44,376 nt of DNA from CALLPQ01 sp039819545 (GCA_039819545.1 JBCBRS010000025.1:1-44376), one strand, 5' to 3'. Counted from the first letter of the stretch, positions 1 through 8,046 are shown. Program-made: numbers and translations. Notes: generated by a model not told the origin, from the letters alone.

Positions 1-356
1 AGATGATGCAAGCCTCTATGCCGCGCTACGATCTGGAGCGGTTCGGCATTGCGCCGCGCGCCTCCCCCCGGCAATCCGATGTAATGATCGTAGCGGGCAC
101 GCTGACCAACAAGATGGCACCCGCCCTGCGCAAGGTTTACGACCAGATGCCAAACCCGCGCTATGTGATCTCCATGGGGTCATGCGCCAATGGCGGCGGG
201 TATTATCATTATTCCTATGCCGTGGTGCGCGGCTGTGACCGCATTGTGCCGGTGGATATCTATGTGCCCGGTTGTCCACCCACCGCTGAGGCGTTGGTTT
301 ACGGAATTTTGCAGCTGCAGAAAAAAATCAGACGGGAAGGCTCGATTGTCCGGTAA
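1..356 (+). CDS. nuoB: NADH-quinone oxidoreductase subunit B (NuoB), 5' end outside window
   Basis: C-terminal part of the Complex I subunit that carries the N2 [4Fe-4S] cluster, the last iron-sulfur centre before quinone, in the peripheral arm at the inner membrane. The first two bases complete a codon that starts outside the window, so the visible 118 or so residues follow the usual N-terminal cysteine pair. Diagnostic stretches seen are MMQASMPRYDLERFG, MGSCANGGGYYHYSYAVVRG and VPGCPPTAEALVYGILQLQ; the cysteines in GSC and PGCPP are the two remaining N2 ligands. It is followed 42 bases later by nuoC on the same strand. Nothing in the visible part is abnormal. The N-terminus and start cannot be judged. 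Confidence 0.96.
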   Translation, partial: MMQASMPRYDLERFGIAPRASPRQSDVMIVAGTLTNKMAPALRKVYDQMPNPRYVISMGSCANGGGYYHYSYAVVRGCDRIVPVDIYVPGCPPTAEALVYGILQLQKKIRREGSIVR

Positions 357-398
357 CCGGCTCCTCAGGATGGGGAATAAAACAAGGCTCATAGTATT

Positions 399-1016
399 AT
401 GACGACTACAGAAGACCTTACCGAACTTGCCGAGCATGTTACCGGTGTTATCGACAATGATATTCGGGGCCATGCGATTGAGTTTGGCGAGTTAACCATC
501 AATGCGCGCGCCGACCGGATTGTTCCTGTACTGACATTTCTGCGCGATGATAGTTTGTGCCGGTTTGTACAGCTGATTGATATTTGCGGTGTTGATTACC
601 CAGAACGCTCCAGCCGATTTGATGTGGTCTATCATCTTCTGTCGATGCACAACAATCAACGCATCCGCGTTAAATGCGTGGTGGGAGAGGACGAGACGAT
701 CCCGTCGGTACAGGATATTTTCCCATGCGCTGTCTGGTTCGAACGCGAAGCCTTTGACATGTACGGTATCGTTTTTACCGGCCATACAGATTTGCGCCGC
801 CTACTGACCGATTATGGGTTTGAGGGATATCCCCTGCGCAAAGACTTCCCGCTCACCGGCGAGGTTGAGGTGCGCTATGATGATGAACAAAAACGCGTCG
901 TCTATGAACCGGTAAAGCTGGTTCAGGAATATCGAAATTTCGATTACCTTTCCCCATGGGAGGGTGCGCACTATGTTCTGCCCGGTGACGAAAAAGCCCC
1001 GGAGCAGAAATCATGA
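399..1016 (+). CDS. nuoC: NADH-quinone oxidoreductase subunit C (NuoC)
   Basis: Peripheral-arm subunit of Complex I (30 kDa subunit family) that packs against NuoD near the quinone site. The 205-residue length is usual for a stand-alone alphaproteobacterial NuoC, not the NuoCD fusion of enterobacteria. Family signatures are visible: GVDYPERSSRFDVVYHLLS, the FPCAVWFEREAFDMYGI stretch and RRLLTDYGFEGYPLRKDFPL. The last codons overlap the start of the next gene (ATGA, bases 1013-1016), so translation is probably coupled to the GFA-family gene that follows rather than directly to nuoD. Confidence 0.96.
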   Translation: MTTTEDLTELAEHVTGVIDNDIRGHAIEFGELTINARADRIVPVLTFLRDDSLCRFVQLIDICGVDYPERSSRFDVVYHLLSMHNNQRIRVKCVVGEDETIPSVQDIFPCAVWFEREAFDMYGIVFTGHTDLRRLLTDYGFEGYPLRKDFPLTGEVEVRYDDEQKRVVYEPVKLVQEYRNFDYLSPWEGAHYVLPGDEKAPEQKS

Positions 1017-1453
1017 CTGCGACCCTCTCAGGGCAGTGCCTGTGCGGCGGCGTGAAATTTAGCGTGGTGCCCCAACGTGAGGCGGACGGTATCCATGTCG
1101 ACGCCTGCCACTGCTCAATGTGCCGTCTGCAGGTGGGTTCAGCATTAATGGGATTGACCCTTGCCGAAGCGCCTAAAATTGAAAATGCCGAGTTGTTGGC
1201 AACGTATTCGTCCTCCGATTGGGCCGTGCGTCAGTTTTGTAAAGTGTGCGGATCAAACCTCTTTTATCAAATGAAAGACGGATCGATGTACACGGTTAGC
1301 GCTGGCGCGCTTAACGCTATTCCCAACGCGAAATTTACCAAGGAAATTTTCGTGGATGAAAAGCCAAACTATTACGATTTTGCCCAACCGACCCGCAAAA
1401 TGACGGGAGCAGAAGTTCTGGCGGCTTTTGCCGGGAACGGACAGGAAGGATAA
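1013..1453 (+). CDS. GFA-family zinc-binding protein (CENP-V/GFA domain) inside nuo operon
   Basis: A 146-residue protein of the GFA (glutathione-dependent formaldehyde-activating enzyme-like, CENP-V/GFA) family. The zinc ligands of the fold are all present: CLCGG (C9, C11), CHCSMC (C32, C34, C37) and FCKVCG (C76, C79). Most members of this family have no proven activity, and the original formaldehyde-activating assignment is doubtful, so I give no reaction. The start overlaps the nuoC stop by four bases, and nuoD begins three bases after its stop, so it is cotranscribed and probably translationally coupled with Complex I genes. A role in Complex I assembly or thiol/zinc homeostasis is a guess from position only. 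The family assignment is firm; the function is not. Confidence 0.88.
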   Translation: MTATLSGQCLCGGVKFSVVPQREADGIHVDACHCSMCRLQVGSALMGLTLAEAPKIENAELLATYSSSDWAVRQFCKVCGSNLFYQMKDGSMYTVSAGALNAIPNAKFTKEIFVDEKPNYYDFAQPTRKMTGAEVLAAFAGNGQEG

Positions 1454-1456
1454 GCC

Positions 1457-2689
1457 ATGGCTGATGGCAACCATACGCGTATTGTTGAGGTGACAGACTC
1501 GGCGTCTGATGCCGCATCTGATCGCAACTTTACGATCAATTTCGGGCCGCAACATCCCGCAGCGCACGGTGTTTTGCGCCTTGTTCTTGAGCTTGATGGC
1601 GAGGTTGTAGAGCGCGTTGATCCGCACATCGGCCTCCTCCATCGCGGCACAGAAAAGCTGATCGAATATAAAACCTACCTTCAGGCGATCCCCTATTTTG
1701 ATCGGCTCGATTATGTGGCGCCGATGAATCAGGAGCATGCCTTCTGCATGGCGGCCGAACGGCTTCTTAATATTGAGGTGCCCCGCCGCGCCAAGATCAT
1801 CCGTACCCTGTTTTGTGAGGTGGGGCGTATCCTCTCTCATATGCTCAATGTGACCACCCAAGCCATGGATGTGGGTGCCCTGACGCCGCCGCTCTGGGGT
1901 TTTGAAGAGCGCGAAAAGCTCATGGTGTTCTACGAGCGCGCCTCGGGCAGCCGGATGCACGCAGCTTATTTCCGCGTTGGCGGGGTGCATCAGGATCTGC
2001 CTGATGAACTGGTCGAAGATATGGATGCCTGGTGCGATCAGTTTGTCAAAACCCTCGATATGATCGAAGAACTGATTACTGAAAACCGCATCTTCAAACA
2101 GCGCAATGTGGATATTGGCGTCGTCACTGAGGAACAGGCGTTTGAATGGGGCTTTACCGGCGTGATGCTGCGCGGGTCCGGCGTTAAGTGGGACCTGCGC
2201 AAGGCGCAGCCATACGAGATTTATGACGAGCTCGATTTTGATGTGGTCATTGGCAAGAATGGCGACTGTTGGGATCGTTATCTCTGCCGCATGGAGGAGA
2301 TGAAGCAGGCAAAGGACATCATGAAACAGTGTCTGGCGCTCTTGCGAGAAACGCCAGGTCCGGTGATGACCGATGATGGCAAGATCTCTCCGCCGCGTCG
2401 CGGCGAGATGAAAGGCTCCATGGAGGCGCTAATCCACCACTTTAAGCTGTATACGGAAGGCCCGAAAGTCCCGCCCGGGGAAGTTTATGCCGCCGTGGAG
2501 GCTCCGAAGGGTGAGTTTGGCGTCTATCTTGTCTCCACCGGAGAGAATAAGCCCTACCGGTGCAAAATCCGCGCGCCCGGTTTTGCCCATTTGCAGGCCA
2601 TGGATTGGATGAACCGCGGCCATATGCTGGCCGACGTGTCGGCAATCATCGGTTCCCTCGATATCGTCTTTGGCGAAATTGACCGCTAA
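1457..2689 (+). CDS. nuoD: NADH-quinone oxidoreductase subunit D (NuoD)
   Basis: The 49 kDa-type subunit of Complex I, which forms most of the quinone-binding cavity together with NuoB. The 410 residues match stand-alone NuoD proteins. Visible signatures are the N-terminal FGPQHPAAHGVLRLVLELDG and HIGLLHRGTEKLIE stretches (the HxxH-type quinone pocket), YFDRLDYVAPMNQEHAF, and a C-terminal end IIGSLDIVFGEIDR, which is the normal terminus. A ribosome-binding site, GGAAGGA, lies seven bases before the ATG and inside the end of the GFA gene. After nuoD the plus-strand operon ends; nuoE and nuoF are on the other strand. Confidence 0.97.
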   Translation: MADGNHTRIVEVTDSASDAASDRNFTINFGPQHPAAHGVLRLVLELDGEVVERVDPHIGLLHRGTEKLIEYKTYLQAIPYFDRLDYVAPMNQEHAFCMAAERLLNIEVPRRAKIIRTLFCEVGRILSHMLNVTTQAMDVGALTPPLWGFEEREKLMVFYERASGSRMHAAYFRVGGVHQDLPDELVEDMDAWCDQFVKTLDMIEELITENRIFKQRNVDIGVVTEEQAFEWGFTGVMLRGSGVKWDLRKAQPYEIYDELDFDVVIGKNGDCWDRYLCRMEEMKQAKDIMKQCLALLRETPGPVMTDDGKISPPRRGEMKGSMEALIHHFKLYTEGPKVPPGEVYAAVEAPKGEFGVYLVSTGENKPYRCKIRAPGFAHLQAMDWMNRGHMLADVSAIIGSLDIVFGEIDR

Positions 2690-2741
2690 CGCCGTGTGTG
2701 CCGATGGGGATATTGTCCTCGTTCCGGTTCTTGGCTAGCCT

Positions 2742-3143
2742 ATGCCTGGGCGTAGTAGCGGGGTATTTGGCATGACAGCCTCTCAACTGGTTTTGGAGAT
2801 TGGCCGCCGGGTGCTGGTTGCACTTGCCTGGTCGGGGATCGCGTTTGGCTTTGCATGGTTTTTATCAAACGGACGTATTCTGAATAATCCTGCCCTCAGC
2901 CTCTACACCTTTTTGAATATATTCAGCTTCGCCATGGCCGGGCTTATCGGCTTTCTTGCTCTGGCGCTTGCCCGCCGCAAATTCCCCGTTCTTGCGGCGC
3001 CCTTCGTCGGTCTTGTCGTGGCGGCTCTGGTCTTTTATCTGGTGCAGACCGCCTCCGTGGCGCTTTTCGATGTGCTGATCGGGCCCATGGATCGGTCAAT
3101 CGATGTGAACCATATCGATATCTTACCGCCCGGTGCCTATTAA
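2742..3143 (+). CDS. Small integral membrane protein, unknown
   Basis: Predicted 133-residue hydrophobic protein, or 123 residues if translation starts at the internal ATG at 2772, which reads MTASQLVLEIGRR. Neither start has a clear ribosome-binding site. I see three probable membrane segments: around residues 24-44 (LVALAWSGIAFGFAWFL), 57-78 (LNIFSFAMAGLIGFLALAL) and 83-108 (VLAAPFVGLVVAALVFYLVQ). I do not recognise a family. It lies 52 bases after nuoD on the same strand and could be the last gene of that transcript, but it is not one of the known Complex I membrane subunits by length or motif. It is considered real because the hydrophobic pattern is coherent and no antisense gene competes for the region. 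Confidence 0.6.
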   Translation: MPGRSSGVFGMTASQLVLEIGRRVLVALAWSGIAFGFAWFLSNGRILNNPALSLYTFLNIFSFAMAGLIGFLALALARRKFPVLAAPFVGLVVAALVFYLVQTASVALFDVLIGPMDRSIDVNHIDILPPGAY

Positions 3144-3225
3144 GCCGGAAAATCCGTACAGCGCGGATTTCGCCCAAGCCATGCTCGTCTATGTCCGGCT
3201 AGGCCGGTCACGATCAGAAAACCGC

Positions 3226-3705
3226 TTACCGGACTTTTTTGATGAGCGCAGATTTGTTGGCAACAATGGCCACCGATTTGTGGACAAGGTCTTCGGAAAT
3301 TCCCGGTAGGAACCGTTCTTGTATTTCACCGGCAAGTGCATCAACCTGCCAGGTTTGCATGGTCACACCGCGGTCAATCACCTTGTGCATATTGATGTCG
3401 TAGTGAAAACGACCGACATAATCGGGGTGCCGCTCCAGAACGCGTAAGATGTTTGCAAGATCAAGATAGCAATACTCTTCCTCGCAACGTCTGAGATTTT
3501 CCTTAATCCAATCCGTATCGCTGAGCCCGGCGGAAGTCTCCCCGCTACCGCGTCGATCACCGCCCGCGCGCCGGTCAAAGGGTTGAGCCACTTCCGCCGC
3601 CAGTACTGGCTCATCGGCCAGCGACGGATATTTGCCATCGCCAGACATAGTCTGCCCGTAAGGTGTTGCGCCATCAGCCCGTGGCGCCAAATTTGTCAAT
3701 GACAT
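3226..3705 (-). CDS. Hypothetical protein, possibly a stand-alone VapE-like N-terminal domain
   Basis: A 159-residue protein with a disordered, charged first half (residues 1-65, with a RRAGGDRRGSGE stretch) and a compact second half. The second half, NILRVLERHPDYVGRFHYDI then TWQVDALAGEIQERF and SEDLVHKSVAIVANKS, follows the pattern that precedes the ATPase in virulence-associated-E/phage replication proteins (about one residue pattern of 'n-L-hP-G--YN... W-D-D... I...yg...s...v--av--vA'). No P-loop or catalytic residues follow, so it would be a free-standing domain or a decayed piece. The match is by eye and weak. It lies 129 bases downstream of nuoF on the same strand and converges with the nuoD-side transcript. 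Start chosen at 3705; 3648 is possible. Confidence 0.55.
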   Translation of the reverse strand: MSLTNLAPRADGATPYGQTMSGDGKYPSLADEPVLAAEVAQPFDRRAGGDRRGSGETSAGLSDTDWIKENLRRCEEEYCYLDLANILRVLERHPDYVGRFHYDINMHKVIDRGVTMQTWQVDALAGEIQERFLPGISEDLVHKSVAIVANKSALIKKVR

Positions 3706-3834
3706 CGTTATCGTCCCGCGTTGCCCCAGATAGAAAAACTAGTCAGGTAGGACTTAACGGGCCGCTCAAAAGGCCACGACATTTTGTCTTGGATTTGAGA
3801 TGAATACGGTCAAACGAATGAAGCGGGTGGGAGC

Positions 3835-5136
3835 CTACTCCGCCGCAATAACTTGCACACCGCCACGATCTTCGCGGTACTGATTAATGCGCTCTTCAAT
3901 CTCATGGCGAAAATGACGCACGAGGCCTTGCACTGGCCAGGCGGCGGCATCGCCGAGGGCACAGATGGTGTGGCCCTCAATCTGGCCAGCCACATCAAGC
4001 AGTTTGTCAATTTCTTCGGTTGAGCTTTCGCCGCGCACCATGCGTTCGAGCACCCGCCACATCCAGCCGGTACCCTCGCGGCAGGGTGTGCACTGACCAC
4101 AGCTTTCATGTTTGTAGAAATAGCTGATCCGGCTGATCGCTTTGACCACGTCCGTGGATTTGTCCATGACGATCACCGCCGCCGTCCCAAGGCCTGATTT
4201 ATGCTCTTTTAGGGCGTCAAAATCCATCAGGACGTCGTCGCAGATATCCTTTGGCAACATGGGGACCGACGAGCCGCCGGGGATCACCGCTTTCAGATTG
4301 TCCCAGCCGCCACGTACCCCGCCGCAATGGCGCTCCAGCAAGGTTTTGAGCGGAATGGACATTTCCTCTTCCACGTTACAGGGGCGTTCCACATGGCCGG
4401 AGATACAAAAAAGCTTCGTGCCCGCATTATTATCGCGGCCGAAGGATTTGAACCAGTCCGCGCCGCGGCGCAGGATCGTGCCCACCACCGCGATGGATTC
4501 CACGTTGTTGACCGTGGTGGGGCAGCCATAAAGCCCGGCGCCCGCCGGAAAGGGGGGTTTCAACCGCGGCTGGCCTTTTTTACCTTCAAGGCTCTCCAGC
4601 AGGGCTGTTTCCTCGCCGCAGATATAGGCGCCAGCACCGTGAGCCACATAGATATCAAAATCCCAACCGGACCCGGCGGCGTTCTTGCCCACCAGACCGG
4701 CGGCATAAGCCTCGTCCACCGCGGCCTGCAGGCGTTCGCGCTCCAGCACATATTCGCCGCGGATATAGACGTAGCAGGCGTGCGCGCGCATGGCATAGGC
4801 GGCGATCAGGCATCCCTCGATAAAAAGGTGCGGATCGTGGCGCATGATCTCCCGGTCCTTACAGGTCCCCGGTTCCGACTCGTCCGCATTCACCACCAGG
4901 TAATGGGGCCGGTTCTTTACCTCCTTCGGCATGAAGGACCATTTTAACCCGGTGGGAAACCCGGCCCCGCCCCGTCCGCGCAAACCAGAATCCTTTACTT
5001 GTTTGATGATCCACTCATGGCCCATCCGGATCAGTGATCCGGTCCCGTTCCAGGCCCCGCGTTTCTTAGCGCCCTCAAGGCCCCAATCGTGCAGGCCATA
5101 GAGGTTGGTAAATATACGATCTTTATCTTCGAGCAT
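3835..5136 (-). CDS. nuoF: NADH-quinone oxidoreductase subunit F (NuoF)
   Basis: The 51 kDa-type Complex I subunit: it binds NADH and FMN and holds the N3 [4Fe-4S] cluster, so electrons enter here in the cytoplasmic arm. With the start at 5136 (MLEDKDRIFTNLYGL) it has 433 residues, the normal alphaproteobacterial length; the open frame runs 40 codons further upstream but that part does not resemble NuoF and overlaps the promoter region of the divergent gene. An in-frame GTG at 5154 is an alternative. Seen are the FMN/NADH loop GRGGAGFPTG (residues 54-63) and the N3 ligands C346, C349, C352 (CGQCTPC) and C392 (TICALGDAAAWP). nuoG does not follow; the next gene on this strand is an unrelated small protein. 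Confidence 0.95.
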   Translation of the reverse strand: MLEDKDRIFTNLYGLHDWGLEGAKKRGAWNGTGSLIRMGHEWIIKQVKDSGLRGRGGAGFPTGLKWSFMPKEVKNRPHYLVVNADESEPGTCKDREIMRHDPHLFIEGCLIAAYAMRAHACYVYIRGEYVLERERLQAAVDEAYAAGLVGKNAAGSGWDFDIYVAHGAGAYICGEETALLESLEGKKGQPRLKPPFPAGAGLYGCPTTVNNVESIAVVGTILRRGADWFKSFGRDNNAGTKLFCISGHVERPCNVEEEMSIPLKTLLERHCGGVRGGWDNLKAVIPGGSSVPMLPKDICDDVLMDFDALKEHKSGLGTAAVIVMDKSTDVVKAISRISYFYKHESCGQCTPCREGTGWMWRVLERMVRGESSTEEIDKLLDVAGQIEGHTICALGDAAAWPVQGLVRHFRHEIEERINQYREDRGGVQVIAAE

Positions 5137-5338
5137 GGGAATTCCGACGTTCACAACGAGAGCACTAGATAGGCCAAAATGCGCGCGAGGGAAACTACCC
5201 GGATTGCCGCAAAGGGGCGTTTGAAGCGGCGTCTTCGCGGTGGCGCTTCCCTTCAAATCCCTGTTGTCACATCTGGGACTTGCGGCGGGGCGGGGGCTGT
5301 GGTTGCTTTGGGTCGGGCAACATTCAAAAGGGCGGGCG

Positions 5339-6463
5339 ATGGTTAAGACGTTGAAGAAATTTGTAGCATTCGCGCTTTTCGTCGCTGGCGGTTTCGTTGC
5401 GCCGGTGGCGGCTGGGGTTCAGATCACTTGGGAGTTTCCCTCAGGCGATCCCTCGCAACTCCTCGTTGGCACTTACAAAATAGCGATTGTGCAGAGTAAC
5501 ACCGATACCGGCGGCGTGCCGGTGGCTGATTGCGAGATTGAACTCAGCGCCGCGCCGCGTTTGTTAGAGGGATCGCGGATCAATCTCACCGGAACATGCC
5601 CAGCGCCGTTAGACAAGGCACGCGGGTGGACCTATGCGGGCAATCAGCAACGGCTCGATATTTTCAATCGGTGGGATCAGGGGATTTGGTCTGGCAACCT
5701 TGATGAGGTTGATGGGGCCTTTGTGGGCGGTGCCTCCGATGGCAATCGCTTTCGTCTGAAACCGCAATTCGATTCAAAACTAAAGCTCCCCCCTGCCTTT
5801 CTGGCGGCGGTCAACGCCCATATCGGGCAATGGTCCGTGACCTTTGTGCCAGAGGGCCTAACCTGCGGTGCCGTGCTCATGGGGATCAGGGGTAATGATG
5901 GTCGGCTGGCGGAGTTCGATAAGCGGTGTACGGATAAACATCGCCGCTTACGCCGATTTGTGCGGGCGGGGGGCTGGCGGCTGACCAGAAAAGGGCGTCT
6001 TGCCATCAGTGAGTATGGTGTTGACGATGTCTGGGTTGGCGGCGCGATCCCCGGGCCAGAACCGAGCTATGGCGGTCGTCAGCGGCGTGACCCGCCCGGC
6101 CCGGCCGTCGTTTTGCAACGTGTTGGCGATTTGCCGCCACCGCCGCCCGAAGACCGGATCGGTGGGCGGTACAAACTGCAGAATATTCTGGGTGCCCATA
6201 AGTGCGAAGTCTGGCTCGCGGCGGAAAAATCAAAAGCCACAGGCCGGTTCAAACCTGCAAACCCGAATCAGCGTGGCGCCCGCATCTCGGGAAATCGGTG
6301 TGACCTCGACTGGTCCGCAACCGCGTGGGAGTTGATCGGGGACGAACTCATTCTGACCGATATCGAAAACCGCACGGTCTGGCGCGGTCAGCTTGCCGGC
6401 GGCGCAACCTGGCTTGGTGTTGATCGCTTTGGCTTTCCCCGTCGGCTCGTCCTCATTCAATAG
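5339..6463 (+). CDS. Secreted protein with possible tandem AprI/Inh-like beta-barrel domains
   Basis: A 374-residue exported protein. The open frame extends 33 codons upstream, but the ATG at 5339 has an AAGGGCGG ribosome-binding site and opens a clear signal peptide: MVKTLKKFVAFALFVAGGFV followed by PVAAG (cleavage likely after VAA or AAG). The mature part seems to hold two similar modules, one at roughly residues 40-155 (LVGTYKI, then a cysteine-containing CEIELS, then C in LTGTCP, ending NRFRLKPQ) and one at about 275-374 (GGRYKLQN, CEVWLAA, GNRCDLDW, ending RRLVLIQ), with a cysteine-containing middle part. The order 'G-W/Y-L, C, C, W, L-L' resembles AprI/Inh protease-inhibitor barrels, but this is by eye. 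It is inserted antisense between nuoE and nuoF, an unusual place. Confidence 0.75.
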   Translation: MVKTLKKFVAFALFVAGGFVAPVAAGVQITWEFPSGDPSQLLVGTYKIAIVQSNTDTGGVPVADCEIELSAAPRLLEGSRINLTGTCPAPLDKARGWTYAGNQQRLDIFNRWDQGIWSGNLDEVDGAFVGGASDGNRFRLKPQFDSKLKLPPAFLAAVNAHIGQWSVTFVPEGLTCGAVLMGIRGNDGRLAEFDKRCTDKHRRLRRFVRAGGWRLTRKGRLAISEYGVDDVWVGGAIPGPEPSYGGRQRRDPPGPAVVLQRVGDLPPPPPEDRIGGRYKLQNILGAHKCEVWLAAEKSKATGRFKPANPNQRGARISGNRCDLDWSATAWELIGDELILTDIENRTVWRGQLAGGATWLGVDRFGFPRRLVLIQ

Positions 6464-6493
6464 ACAGAACGCGGCGGTGTCGCTTGCGATTGA

Positions 6494-6727
6494 TCAATTG
6501 AAGGCTCCAAAGCCAACGAAGGGGGAAAGTAACAAGACTTCAATCACGATCAATGTGATGGTCAACCAGTCTGGGCCAAACTGCAAAGACGTGACAAGTG
6601 ATACCGTGTTCAGGACCAGCGCAAATAAATAGCGCACGGTCCATTTCCCACCAAAACCCTTCGGCGATTTTGGATTGTTTGGGTCAAGCTCGGGAGCGTA
6701 ATGGGGTCCGCCCTTGCGATCACTCAT
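6494..6727 (-). CDS. Small two-helix membrane protein between nuoE and nuoF
   Basis: A 77-residue protein starting MSDRKGGPHYAPELDPNNPK. The ATG at 6727 is chosen because an AGGAT ribosome-binding site precedes it; the open frame goes 20 codons further up but overlaps nothing family-like. A hydrophilic N-terminus of about 28 residues is followed by two likely membrane helices (YLFALVLNTVSLVTSL and WLTITLIVIEVLLLSPF). It starts 72 bases after the nuoE stop on the same strand, so it is likely cotranscribed with nuoE. Small hypothetical genes between nuoE and nuoF occur in other alphaproteobacterial nuo operons; I do not know a function for this one. Confidence 0.6.
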   Translation of the reverse strand: MSDRKGGPHYAPELDPNNPKSPKGFGGKWTVRYLFALVLNTVSLVTSLQFGPDWLTITLIVIEVLLLSPFVGFGAFN

Positions 6728-6799
6728 GGGGCATTCATCCTGTTCTCGCGCAGGCGCACGTCTCTGAGCGCCGAGTTTTGCCGTCAATATCCTTTGCCT

Positions 6800-7471
6800 T
6801 TACGCGGTCGCCTCTGCATTCGGAATTTTTTTCAAGGGCTTCGCCGCTGACCCATCATAAAGCGCCGTGTCGGTAAGGGTCGTATTTTCACCTGCGGGGT
6901 CGGAGGTATGACGGTCCGCCACCTGAGGGCCTGGTTTGACGTCTTTTCCGGCGCGCAGATCCTTTAACAGCTGTGCAAAACTCTCAGGGGTCAGGTCTTC
7001 ATAGTAGTGATCATCCGTGTTCGTTGAAATCTGGACCATGGGGGCGTTACAACAGGCGCCAAGGCATTCAACCTCCAGCCACGAAAACTTGCCGTCATCG
7101 GACACATGGCCTTCGGTGCCGATTTCGTCCTTGCACACTTCGCGCAAATCCTGGGCCCCGCGCAGCATGCATGGCGTCGTCCCGCACAGTTGGACGAAGA
7201 AGTCCCCCACAGGAGCGAGGTTAAACATGGTGTAAAAAGAGGCGACTTCATAAACGCGGATATAGGGCATCGCCAATTGCTCGGCGATCACCTCCATCAT
7301 GGGGATCGATATCCAGCCCTCCTGCTTTTGACCACGCCAAAGAAAGGGGATGACGCAGGACGCCTGACGCCCATCAGGGTATTTCTGCATTTGCGCGGCG
7401 CACCAGTTCGTATTCTCGGCGGACCAGGCGAAGGTTTCGGGCTGATGTTTAGCGGGGCGGCGAGCGGCCAT
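6800..7471 (-). CDS. nuoE: NADH-quinone oxidoreductase subunit E (NuoE)
   Basis: The 24 kDa-type subunit of Complex I with the N1a [2Fe-2S] cluster, which pairs with NuoF in the NADH-oxidising tip. Thioredoxin-like ferredoxin ligands are visible: C96 and C101 in CGTTPC and C136 and C140 in ECLGAC. Other signatures are WISIPMMEVIAEQLAMP and EVASFYTMFNLAPVG. At 223 residues it is longer than E. coli NuoE (166); the added part is a C-terminal tail of about 50 residues rich in polar residues (after LKDLRAGKDVKPGPQ), as is common in alphaproteobacteria. It points towards nuoF but is separated from it by a small membrane-protein gene and by an oppositely oriented secreted-protein gene. Confidence 0.96.
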   Translation of the reverse strand: MAARRPAKHQPETFAWSAENTNWCAAQMQKYPDGRQASCVIPFLWRGQKQEGWISIPMMEVIAEQLAMPYIRVYEVASFYTMFNLAPVGDFFVQLCGTTPCMLRGAQDLREVCKDEIGTEGHVSDDGKFSWLEVECLGACCNAPMVQISTNTDDHYYEDLTPESFAQLLKDLRAGKDVKPGPQVADRHTSDPAGENTTLTDTALYDGSAAKPLKKIPNAEATA

Positions 7472-7628
7472 GGGCGTTGTCCTTAAAATCGACCGGCCAA
7501 CGGCTCCCGGGCAACCCTGCGCGGGAGGCGCAAGCGCCAGTGTTCACACGCTTCGTCCTATACCGGCTTGCCCGCCGCCAATAAAGAGTGAAATCACCGC
7601 AACCATCCTGACAAGCGCGTCGTCCGCC

Positions 7629-7901
7629 CTAACGCGGGGTCACCTCGTCGAGGACGATGCCGTTCACATCCGCCGCGACGCGAAAACACCCGTAACATAA
7701 ACCGCGCATCTGGCTTACCATGGCTGCCTGAAACGCTGCGGCTTCAAGGTCATTGCAGACGCTGCAGATGGCCTCAAACGCGCCATCTTCATAGGACCAC
7801 CAGAAACCACGCGGCTCCCCGTCTGCAACCGTCTCCACGAGATGGACGCACACATAGGTTTCCGGTTGTCGTCCATGAGTGCCACATTTCAAATACCGCA
7901 T
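7629..7901 (-). CDS. Small cysteine/histidine-rich protein, probable zinc binder
   Basis: A 90-residue protein starting MRYLKCGTHG. The open frame continues far upstream, but that part is antisense to the histone-like gene and is not coding. Pairs of metal-ligand-like residues are spaced as in small zinc domains: C6 and H9 (KCGTHG), C18 and H20 (VCVHL), C46 and C49 (CSVCND), plus C69 and C72 (LCYGC). Between them lies RGFWWSYEDGAFEAICSVC. I recognise the general look of a widespread uncharacterised bacterial family (C-x-x-H-G ... F-V-C-x-H ... C-x-x-C) but cannot name a function. An alternative start is ATG 7940. It is divergent from the gene at 8047. Confidence 0.6.
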   Translation of the reverse strand: MRYLKCGTHGRQPETYVCVHLVETVADGEPRGFWWSYEDGAFEAICSVCNDLEAAAFQAAMVSQMRGLCYGCFRVAADVNGIVLDEVTPR

Positions 7902-8046
7902 GCGGAAGGTCTCAACAAAACGCCGCACCGACGCGGCCATGACTGCAAACACTGCGCAAGGATTTAGCAACAATTTTCCATTAACCAAACCCAAGCCTGC
8001 ATTTTTGAGGGGGCAACCGCCCGGCAGGAAAAACCAGGAGAGCCCA

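Noticed and set aside
3150..3170. Terminator after the nuoD-side transcript
   Set aside because: AAATCCG/CGGATTT forms a 7-bp stem but no T-run follows; left uncalled.
5137..5256. Extended N-terminus of NuoF
   Set aside because: The extra 40 codons do not resemble NuoF and overlap the region divergent to the secreted-protein gene.
7472..7628. Possible RNA gene in the nuoE upstream gap
   Set aside because: Two short hairpins (CTCCCG/CGGGAG and GGCG/CGCC) are present, but they are weak for GC-rich DNA and no tRNA-like fold is seen.
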